64,000 nucleotides of DNA from Adenanthera pavonina (lineage: Eukaryota; Streptophyta; Magnoliopsida; Fabales; Fabaceae). Position 1 is the first letter of the stretch. Every line of letters starts with the position of its first letter. This document shows, piece by piece, positions 55,773 through 64,000 of the stretch. A program made the translations under genes and the position numbers. The stretch lies in assembly GCA_026686845.1 (NCBI GenBank), contig JAIVEN010000020.1, positions 461,501-525,500 of the forward strand. Reading direction: 5' to 3'. The notes under the pieces were generated by a model. The model had not been told where the DNA came from. It saw only the letters and a program-made list of their open reading frames with translations, and made no database searches.

Positions 55773-56250
55773 TGGTACCAGAGCGCTCATAATTTTTCAT
55801 GTCAGAAATTTTTTTTCCCCTCTTTTCTTGTTGTCACTATCTCCATCTATTTTGCCCCTTTGTCGTCGTCCTCCACACTCACAACCCCCTTCACCGTTGT
55901 CGTCTCCCTCTAACCAACCCACCCCCTAAATCCGGCCACCTAACTCAGCTGGACGCGCCTCCACGTGCAGCTTCTTCCTCTTGTACCAATCCATTTTTCT
56001 GTCCAGATCCACATCGTCTGCCACCGCCTTAGCCCACATGCACCCCACCACCATGTTCCTCTCTCTCTAGTTGACCAACCCCCAAAATCCGGCAGCCATC
56101 CTACACTGGACGAGCCCTCACGTGCCATCACCGGAATCTGCTCTCCTCCTTTCCCTTCTAGCACGTGCTCCCACGTTCCATATCATATTTTCACTCATTT
56201 TGGCTCTATTTTGACACTGTTTGACCTCATTTTTTTTCTCATCTGCAGTA

Positions 56251-57110
56251 TGGTAAAGTTAGAGGTTGCACAACCCATCTCTATTCTTTTGAATGGCTCT
56301 AATTACCGCCTATGGTTGGAGAGTATGCGGGGTTCTTTGATAGGCCACAAGCTGTGGGGCTATATTACTCGTGATATTTGGTATCCTATTCGAGAGGCTG
56401 TTGAGACTGATTTGAAATTCACTGAACGACTTGATGAGTGAGATAGTAAAAATAATCAGATTATCACATGGTTTGGAATACTTCTATTGCTAGCATCCAC
56501 CAAAAGTTTAGCCACTTTGAGACTATGAAAAAAGTGTGGGACCACCTTATTGGTCACTATACCTCATCTAACTTATCCAACCAATTTCAGTTGTAGAAAA
56601 ATCTTAATGTCCTGAAGCAAGAAAAGGGTCAGCCATTGTATGAGTTTTTGGCTAAGATTGAGTCTATCTGGGATCAGTTAGCCTATTCAAAACTTGTTTT
56701 CCAGTATGAGGAAGATGCACAAGCTTTTTTTCGGTACCATGATCAGCTTTGTCTCATTTAGTTCCTGATAGCTCTCATGGATGATTTTGAACCTGTTTGA
56801 GCCTCCTTGCTTCACCAAAGCCTGCTTCTAACTCTTGAAGATGCTCTTCCTCACCTCTACTTTAAAGAGACACGACTGGGTCTTTTGTAGTGTACTCCTA
56901 AGATGACCTTTGCTGCTTTCAGACAAACTTCTAAGTCTTGTCGTCGCTGCCCCCAGTCTAATCATACTTTTAATCATTGTCCCCATATTGAGTGCCGAAC
57001 TTGTCAAAAGAAGGGCCACATTATTGTCAACTGCCCTACTCTGTTCTGTCACTATTGTAAAAAGATTGGGCATTTTATTGACTAATGCCCCATTCACCCT
57101 CCCAAGTCTG
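56251..57110 (+). pseudogene. copia gag
   Basis: Starts MVKLEVAQPISILLNGSNYR (ATG 56251), with NYRLWLESMRGSLIG and LWGYI, the copia gag N-terminus. The middle is broken by stops (about 56442, 56595, 56760, 56800). The nucleocapsid part has two CCHC zinc knuckles, CRTCQKKGHIIVNC and CHYCKKIGHFID, the second losing its final Cys context to a stop at about 57082. A further Cys-rich CRRCPQSNHTFNHC sits just before them. Confidence 0.75.
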
Positions 57111-58570
57111 ATGAAGGAAAATTAACTAGGTTCGGTTCCTCCTCAAAGCCAGCATTATTCGTCACTGATGAAGCTCTTGCCATTGCTGCTAATTCCACTT
57201 CGAGATCCTCTACTGCAAACCTCAAGGCTCTACTCCGTAAGCTCATATCTGGTACTTCCAGCCCACTTGCTGCCTTAGCTACTCCCTCAGGTACCCTTTA
57301 GTTTTTTGACTCTACTTGGTCCAACCATATGACTGGTCAAGAAAATTCCTTTTCTTCTATGTCTCCTAATACTACTGCCCATCTTATACACACTACCGAT
57401 AATTTCCAAATGCCTATTAGTCATATTGGTACTATTTCTTTAGCCTCCTTAACTATCTATGACACATATTTTATACCTACTATTAGCTTTAATCTTATCT
57501 TTGTTGGATAAATTGTTGATATGGGCTATGATATATTATTTAATAAATGTGGTTGTGTTGTGATAGATTCTCAGATAGGACAGGTTATCAGGACTGGGCA
57601 TAAGGTTGGTCGTATGTTTGAGCTCAACTCATTGCATCTCCGTTAAGTCACTTCTCCTGGATTGTGTTCTGCTACCACATCCTTATCTCTTGATTTATGG
57701 CATCATTGTCTTACTCATCCTTCTTTGAATAAATTTTGTCCTTTACTTTCTAGTGGTCTCTTAGGTCATGTCGATGATGAGTCTTCAATTGTATTTCATG
57801 TCAAACAGCCAAACAACCTGCTTTATCATTTAATAAAAATGACTCTATTGCTGATTCAGTTTTTGATTTGATTCATTTCGATATTTGGGGGCTCGCACCT
57901 ACTCCCTCTATGGGAGGATCTCATTATTTTGTGATCTTTGTTGATGATTATTCACGCTTTACTTGGATATATCTGATGAAAAGCTGATTTGAGTTGCCTG
58001 ATATTTATATTAGATTTGCTACTATGATTCACACTCAGTTCTCTAAAGTTATAAAAGTTTTTCGTTGTAATAATGCCTTGGAATTCCATTATTATAAATT
58101 GCTCATATTTCTAGATGCCCAGGGCACCATCTCTCAGTACTCCCATCCTTGCACCTCTCAGCAAAATGGTCAAGTTGGACGTAAACACTGTCATATCCTT
58201 GATTTCGTTAGAGCCTTACTTATTTCCTCCTCTTGCCCTAAACATTTTTGGGGTGAAGCCACGTTGACTGCTGTTTACTACATTAATAGAGTCCATACCC
58301 CAATTCTTGGTAACATCTCTTCTTTTAAGCGCCTTCATGGTACACCTCCTGATTATAATCTTCTAAAAGTTTTTGCTTGTGTCTGTTTTGTTCTTCTTTC
58401 ACCTCATAAGACCACTAAATTGCAAGCCCGTTCTCGTGTTTGTTGCTTTCTTGGTTATGATTATGCACATAAGGTTTACTGTTGTTGGGACCCCATCTCT
58501 CACTATATTCGAGTTTCTCATCATGTCGTTTTCTGGGAAACATATACAGTTCTCATCTTTGATTGATCTT
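57111..58570 (+). pseudogene. copia protease and integrase
   Basis: Protease: FFDSTWSNHMTG (about 57304-57340) corresponds to the usual D-S/T-G-x-x-x-H-M-T-G motif, with Gly replaced by Trp. LWHHCLTHPSLNKF (about 57695) is the GAG-pre-integrase/zinc-finger start. Integrase core: HFDIWG keeps the first Asp (about 57877). The second reads FRCNNALEF, with Asn for Asp. The Glu region reads NGQVGRKH, with Gly for Glu. PKHFWGEATLTAVYYINR, TPPDYNLLKVF and CCFLGYDYAHKVYCCW follow. Two frame changes occur around 57800-57870 and 57980. Inactive. Confidence 0.8.
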
Positions 58571-58789
58571 TCCTCTTTTTCTCCTCCTTTGCCTTTTATT
58601 TTTAAAAATATTTCTGTTGATCTTTTTCCTAGTGACACAGATGCTGACTCTCCTATTGAGCTTATTCACACGCCTGACACAGCACCTATTCTAGATGCAC
58701 TTATTGTCTCTAAACCCTCAGCACAAGTTCTGTCTATGGAGCCCATGTCATCCAACAGCACTCGGCCCCACCAGTGTAAGACATCTTCC

Positions 58790-60370
58790 TTCCTACCACA
58801 ATGATTACCATTGTTTTTCCACCATCCTCCAGTTTCAGGAACCCCAATCCTATAAAGAAGCCTCCCGTGATCCCCTTTGGCAGTACGCTATGGATGAAGA
58901 ACTGCAGGCCCTAGAAAAAATGCACGCTTGGGATTTTGTTTATCTTCCTCCTAGTAAAACTCTGGTTGGATGCAGATGGGTTTACAAGAATAAGACTTAC
59001 TCAGATGGCTCTCTCAAGTAGCGGAAGGCTCATTTGGTGGCCCAGGGATTCACTTAAGAGTATAGTATTGATTATGAGTAGACTTTTGCTCCTGTTGCTC
59101 GGATTATTTTTGTTCGCAACCTTCTAGCTATTGCTGTTGTTAAGCATTGGATTCCTCATCAGATGGATGTTAAGAACGCCTTCTTGAATGGTGATTTAGG
59201 AGAAGAAGTTTATATGAAGCCTCCTCTCGGGTATTCGCATCCGAAAGATAAAGTTTGCCATCTTCGTCGAGCACTCTATGGGCTTAAGCAAGCCCCACAA
59301 GTTTGATTTGCTAAGTTCAATACTACCATGAGCTATCTTAGCTTCACTTGTAGTCCTCATGATTCTGCATTGTTTGTTCAGACTAGTGACTGAGGTATTG
59401 TTCTACATCTCTTGTATGTTGATGACATGATTATCATAGGTAGTGACCTGATAGGAGTTCAGGAGTTTACAACTTACTTGGGGCAACAATTTGAGATAAA
59501 AGATCTTGGAAGGCTGAGTTACTTTCTTGGTCTCGAGGTATATCATGAGGAGAGTGATATCTCTCTTTCATAGGTCAAGTATGCCTCTGATTTGCTAACT
59601 CAGGCATTTCTTACTGATGAGGAGGTTGAGAACACTCCCATTAAGCATAATGCTCACTTTGTTCCTACTGATGGGACTTTGTTGGAGAACCCCACACATT
59701 ATCGACAGTTGGTTGGAGGACTCATTTATCTTATGGTGACTCGCTCGGATATTGTTTATGCAGTTCATATTGTTAGTCAATTCATATCTGAGCCCCAGAC
59801 TACTCATTCTGCAGCTATTCTTTGGATTCTTTGATACGTCAAAGGAACCTTGTATCATGGCCTTCACTTCTTTGCCAGGTCCTCTATTACTTTACGAGCC
59901 TACTCTGACGCTGATTGAGGAGGTGATCATGCTAATTGCTAGTCTACTACTGGGTTATGTATCTTCCTTAATGACTCTTTTATCTCTTGGAGAAGTAAGA
60001 AACATACTCTAGCCTCTCGATCTAGTGTTGAGTCAGAATATTGTACACTAGCAGATACTACTGCTGAGGTTCTTTGGGTTCGTTGACTACTTGATGATTT
60101 GGGAGCTTCCCAGAAATCCTTCACTGACATATATTGTGATAGTTAAGCAGCTATTAAGATTGCTCACAATGATGTGTTCCATAAGAGGACCAAACATATT
60201 GAGATTGACTATCATTTTACCCGGCAACATATTGTTTAAGGTAACATCAGACTTGTCCCCATTCGAACGAAGCACCAGCCGACTAATTTGTTTACTAAAT
60301 CCTTTAATCCTGGTCGCTTCCAGTTTTTAGTAGACAAACTCAAGCTGATTTCTATCAAGCCATCTTGAGT
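58790..60370 (+). pseudogene. copia reverse transcriptase and RNase H
   Basis: Starts at DPLWQYAMDEELQALEKMHA and WDFVYLPPSKTLVGCRWVYK, then AHLVAQGFT, HQMDVKNAFLNGDL and HLRRALYGLKQAP. The active-site YVDD is intact (59415-59426, LLYVDDMIIIG). RNase H follows with RQLVGGLIYLMVTRSDIVYA, SRSSVESEYCTLADTTAEVL and RTKHIEIDYHF. The C-terminus is NLFTKSF, then QFLVDKLKL. Essentially the whole domain pair reads in one frame, interrupted by about a dozen stops where Gln, Trp or Arg codons are expected. Confidence 0.85.
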
Positions 60371-60381
60371 TTGAAGGGAGG

Positions 60382-60572
60382 TGTTAAATATGGATGATTT
60401 TGTAGATATTAGGTGTTAAATATAGATGATTTTGTAGATATTTAGATTAGATATTCAATTATTATTATGAGATTTTACATTAATTTGTCATTAGTCTGGG
60501 ATTCTCCCGTCTTGTATATATTTTGTAATCTTTATTAGAGTAATATATAGTATATAGATTTCCCTTTCAATA
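60382..60572 (+). repeat. 3' LTR of the copia element
   Basis: 191 bp, TGTTAAATATGGATG to CCTTTCAATA. The terminal CA has become TA, a C-to-T change compared with the 5' LTR end. It is followed directly by the GAAGC target duplication and shares the internal 28-bp tandem duplication. Confidence 0.9.
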
Positions 60573-61079
60573 GAAGCCAACCATTCAACCTGAAAAAAAA
60601 GAAAAACAAAATCACCATAATGAATAAACAAACATAAAAGACAATCAAGTATAATAAATTAACAAAGTATACAGAAAAGCAAAGTTATACACTTGAAACT
60701 TTGGACTTGAAGTTCCATAATCCATCACACACAAAGAATTTGGGTTACTTGAAACCAAAAACTTTGTACCAAAAGAGGACTTTCCATTCCATCACACATA
60801 AAGAACTTTCAACCAAAAGAGGTCATTCAAAAACATCAAAAAGTCTAAATTTCTATAAAATCATAAATGGAAGGGCATTAGTGAAAGTCAATCAATGGAC
60901 ATACAATCATCCCCTCCAATCTTAGTCACAACTGAAACATCTAAAAAATATGTCAAGTTCAACAATCAATTATATCATCACATATATATATAATAAACAT
61001 TGTAAAATTACAAACATGACAAGTAGTTAAAAATTTTACCAGATTGAACTACTTTTTTGCTCTCTTCAAAGTTATCACA
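60573..61079. other. Non-coding flank between copia and the hAT transposase
   Basis: Contains an imperfect repeat of CCATCACACACAAAGAA / CCATCACACATAAAGAA near 60720-60805. Otherwise no gene. It is probably the 3' part of the hAT element that the copia element split. Confidence 0.45.
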
Positions 61080-62877
61080 CTCAATAAATCTAGAGATAAA
61101 TTCTGATATTTATTGCCTTGGAAGAAGCCAATTTTGGGCACAAATTAGAGCTTGAGTCATCTTGGATATGAGTGAACTCCTGTAGGAATCAACTACATGC
61201 TCCTTGTGCTAAATGCTGACTCAGATGCAACCATTGACATTGGTATACCAAACACATCACGTGTAATGAGAGAGAGCACTTTATACTTTGCAACATTGCT
61301 CTTCCACCATGATAAGATATCAAAATCACTAGGGATATCATCTGATAAATCAATGCCAAGTACTTATCTAATTCAGATTGTCGATCTTTTGTGACCTTCT
61401 GTTTCATGGCTGATAACCATTCCTTGCCCAAATCAATATCATCATCAAAAAGTTCAACCTGTGATGGGCCACAATAGATGCAGGGACAGATGTAGAGATA
61501 GTGCTTGAGGAACTAGCAATCCCCATGGAGTATTCATCAAATAACTGATAGATGACATCTATAGCTCTCCTTGTCATCATTTTCCTAGACACCCTATCAT
61601 CAAGAAAGAGGTTGCTATAATCGTGCTTGACATATTCAAGCTTATAACATGGGTCCAAGATCACAGCTACTATTAGCAAAGGATTCATATTTTCAGTGGA
61701 CCTCCAATATTTATCATATTTCCTCTGTATATTTGCCGAAATATCTATAAGAAGAGGATCAAATTTTTCAGCACTCTTATGCCACAATCCCTAAATTTTA
61801 ACAATTTGATTAAAGTATTCATTAGATATCACCTCTAGAGAGCTAGAGAACTTCAAGGTTGCTTCATAAAAGACTTTCAAGAACCTTACAAATATGTTGA
61901 CATTAGTCCAATCATATATACTAGGAGAGCCCTCACATCCCTTCTTTCCCCTAAAGTGTGCACGGTAGTCCTCATCTTCATCTTGTAATCTATCAAACAC
62001 TTTTTGAAACTTTAAGGTAGACTCCAATATCAAGTATGTTGAATTCCATCATGTCATAACATCTAAGCACATAAAACCTTTTGATTCCAACTTTTAAGTT
62101 GCAGTAAGAGTTTTAAATTTCTAGAACCGAGAAGGAGAAGAACGCACATATATAATGGCATTGCAAATCGCTTGAAAGCTGTCTTTCAAGTTTGTCAACC
62201 CTTCCTTGACCACCAAATTTAAAACATGCGCACAACACCTCATGTGCAAATAATCACCCCCACATACTAATCTTTTCCAACTCCTTAGCCTTTTTTTAGA
62301 TATAATAGTGCTGATTCATTAGCTGTGGCATTATCAATAGTTATTGTGAAAACTTTGCCTATGCCACAATCCAACAAACATTTCTCGATTGTCTTCCCTA
62401 AGGTCTCACCCTTATGATTTTCAACTTGAACAAAATTTAGAATCCTCTATGCAAATGCCATTTAGGATCAATGAAATGAGTAGTCAAGCACAAGTAGTAA
62501 CAATTCTGATTAGAAGTCCAACAATCAGATGTTAAGCAAACCCAATGAGCAGATTTCTTCAATAACTTCTTCAATATCTTAACTTCCCCCAAATACAACT
62601 TCCACCAATCATCAATAATAGTTCTCCTTGAAGGTATAGAAAAGCGTGGCTCCAACTCATGTACAAACTTTTGGAAGCCTTTCTTCTCCACAATACTAAA
62701 GGGAAGCTCATCACAAATGATGAACTCAGCAAGTGCTCTCCTACATTGTTGTGAACTATATACATAAGAAACCAAGTTAGTATGCACCACATAGTTCAAC
62801 ATAGATTGTTTTTTATCCTTCGTTGCCCTATTGGGATTCTTTTTATACTTTTTCGTGTGTCTCTTAAAGGATGTTGT
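61080..62877 (-). pseudogene. hAT transposase (RICESLEEPER/Ac-like), decayed and 5'-truncated
   Basis: Read on the minus strand from 62877, the text gives SFKRHTKKY (end of a BED-type zinc finger region), LAEFIICDELPFSIVEKKGF and FSIPSRRTIIDD. WVCLTSDCWTSNQNCYYLCL holds the first catalytic Asp in the T-D-x-W-T-S motif. Further down come GKTIEKCLLDCG, KVFTITIDNATAN (second catalytic Asp region) and ILDPCYKLEYV. The C-terminal hATC dimerisation block has LSLIARDVFGIPMSMVASES (about 61190-61250). Stops and frameshifts occur throughout (62440, 62300-62040, 61790). The 5' end is cut by an LTR inserted at 62878, which removes the start. Confidence 0.85.
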
Positions 62878-64000
62878 TGTTAGATAAGCTGGCTTCCCAA
62901 GAGAGGGGTGAATTGGGAAGATTAAAAATTTTTCTGCAAAATGTCAAGAAAGTGAAGAAAGCAAAGTGTGATGGTAAAATAGAGTATAAATGAATAAACA
63001 GTAAAAGTAGTAGTAGGGAAGAGAAGACTCAGATATTTATCCTGGTTCGATCTCTCAACTTGACCTACTTCCAGTCCCAAAGTCACCACTTGAGATTTTT
63101 TACTATTCTACAAGAATTCAGTAGGCTTTTTGCAAATGCCTTAGTATAAAGTTGATGCTCTGTTTCTAGAGCTCACACTTTCACTCTTTGCACTCTTTAC
63201 TAAGTGCTTCCCTAATCCCTTGTGATATCCCCTCACAAGAAAATCTTTCTTCGAGATAAAGATAAGATTGTGTACAACAAACAAACTCTCTTAATCAGAG
63301 TGAATATGAAAGTTGGAGTACAAAGTTTGAAGTATGTGAGAGTAAGAGACTTTGAATAGATGATTTGGCAGAGTTTCAGTATATACAAAGTAATTTTTGT
63401 TACCCATATCTTCAAATGAAATTCTATTTATAGATTTCTGTCTCAACTATACGTTAGAGATAAGATCTAGCCGTTAGAGACGTTACCCGACAGTTACACT
63501 GAGAAACTATCCGTTCACTAACCGCATTTAATGCTTCTGACACTCAAAGTTTGAATTTCAGTTGGTCAACAGACGAATTTCGCAAACACCGAAGGTTACA
63601 GCCTTTAACGTTGAACTCTCAAAGTTCGTCTGTCATGAAGCAAAATTCAAATTTTCATCTTTAGAAAATGATTCTATATTGGAACATATGAATTTTCATT
63701 TTTAAAGTCGTTCTGTTAAGTGTGAACAGTAATTTCAATTTGCTACAGTGCCTTTGAAATTCGAATTTTGGAATCCCAAAATTTGTCTGTCAGAAGCTGG
63801 TTCAATGAGGCACAATAGTTCATTAATTCAAAATTCGAATTTTCAAATGGTAAAGTTCGTCTGTCAGAGAGATCTCTTTTCAGACTTACTTTAAAGTTCA
63901 AATTTCTGAATTTTGTCATTCGTATGTTAACATATCAACACAACAGACTCACAAGCTTTGTGTTTGAAATTCAAATTTTCAAGTTCAAAGTTCGTCTGTC
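62878..64000 (-). mobile_element. LTR of family L, copy 2 (continues beyond the window)
   Basis: Minus-strand end AGCTTATCTAACA (62878), preceded in that sense by CAATTCACCCCTCTCTTGGG. It matches the solo LTR at 41972-43710 across U5/R, with CACTTGAGATTT, CTCAGA/CTCAGTAGATT-ATCCT and GCAGAGTTT in colinear order. It interrupts the hAT transposase. The left flank GTTGT (62873-62877) should be one half of a target duplication. Whether this is a solo LTR or the end of a full element cannot be told, because the other end is outside. Confidence 0.75.
63540..64000 (-). repeat. Minisatellite in the U3 of LTR family L, copy 2
   Basis: AAAGTTCGTCTGTC recurs (about 63622, 63852 and 63987, with variant AAATTTGTCTGTC at 63779). 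It alternates with palindromic AATTCGAATT/AAATTCAAATTT blocks (63651, 63757, 63832, 63968). It begins just after TTTAATGCTTCTGACA, the same LTR position (AAATGCATCTGACA) where copy 1 begins its different GGTTAT-ATAACC array. It runs off the window. Confidence 0.7.

Larger units (their letters stand above)
55581..60572 (+). mobile_element. Ty1/copia LTR retrotransposon, complete structure, inactivated
   Basis: LTRs at 55581-55772 and 60382-60572, with a perfect 5-bp duplication GAAGC (55576-55580 and 60573-60577). The primer-binding site TGGTACCAGAGC (55773-55784) is complementary, but for one base, to the 3' end of initiator tRNA-Met. The polypurine tract TTGAAGGGAGG (60371-60381) precedes the 3' LTR. 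The internal order is gag, protease, integrase, reverse transcriptase, RNase H, as in copia. About 5 kb with short LTRs suggests a small-element lineage such as Ale, which is tentative. The frame is closed mainly by stops rather than indels. Confidence 0.92.

Noticed and set aside
56828..57097. Minus-strand 89-codon frame
   Set aside because: Antisense to the copia zinc-knuckle region.
63040..63060. tRNA-like GGTTCGATC (B-box resemblance)
   Set aside because: It lies in the LTR of family L, with no matching A box or cloverleaf.

Overview
The window is nuclear DNA of a flowering plant, most likely a eudicot. The evidence is a class I TCP transcription factor, a MAKR-type membrane-associated kinase regulator with a plant-style spliced 3' end, very AT-rich intergenic DNA, Stowaway and hAT-like MITEs, plant Ty3/gypsy (Tat-type) and Ty1/copia retrotransposons, an RTE-type LINE and a Helitron helicase remnant. 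The species cannot be named from sequence alone. I see no rRNA, tRNA or CRISPR array.

Layout. 1-5 kb: one intact single-exon gene, TCP14/15-like, on the minus strand (2747-3892), between AT-rich flanks holding MITEs. 5-11 kb: intergenic DNA with MITEs. 11.2-14.3 kb: a decayed RTE-type LINE split by a 1.7-kb solo LTR. 15.7-23.6 kb: a dense cluster of non-autonomous DNA transposons, including two neighbouring copies of one MITE family, a Mutator-like MITE with a perfect 9-bp target duplication, and a long foldback structure made of short repeats. 26-29 kb: the C-terminal part of a Helitron PIF1-like helicase, with a recognisable Helitron 3' end, set in an array of 355-bp repeats. 31-32 kb: a GC-rich, apparently non-coding island. 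35.1-37 kb: the second intact gene, MAKR6-like, on the minus strand, with an 8-nt last coding segment and a probable long 5'UTR intron. 38.07-38.26 kb: a small GC-rich segment with an unexplained open frame.

39-64 kb is a nested transposon block. A 1.2-kb tandem repeat array is interrupted by a Tat-type gypsy element (40829-50388, perfect TSD). That element is interrupted in gag by a minus-strand solo LTR (41972-43710). Further on, the 3' side of a hAT transposase pseudogene holds a decayed but structurally complete Ty1/copia element (55581-60572, perfect TSD). The transposase 5' end is cut by a second LTR of the same family as the one in gypsy gag (62878 to beyond the window).

Only the TCP and MAKR genes look functional for the host. 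The retroelement reading frames are closed mostly by stops that fit C-to-T or G-to-A transitions, as expected for methylated, silenced copies. The most unusual signals are the two related LTRs, which carry different palindromic minisatellites at the same upstream position; the foldback locus at 19.7-20.4 kb; the Helitron/array junction; and the unassigned open frame at 38.1 kb.
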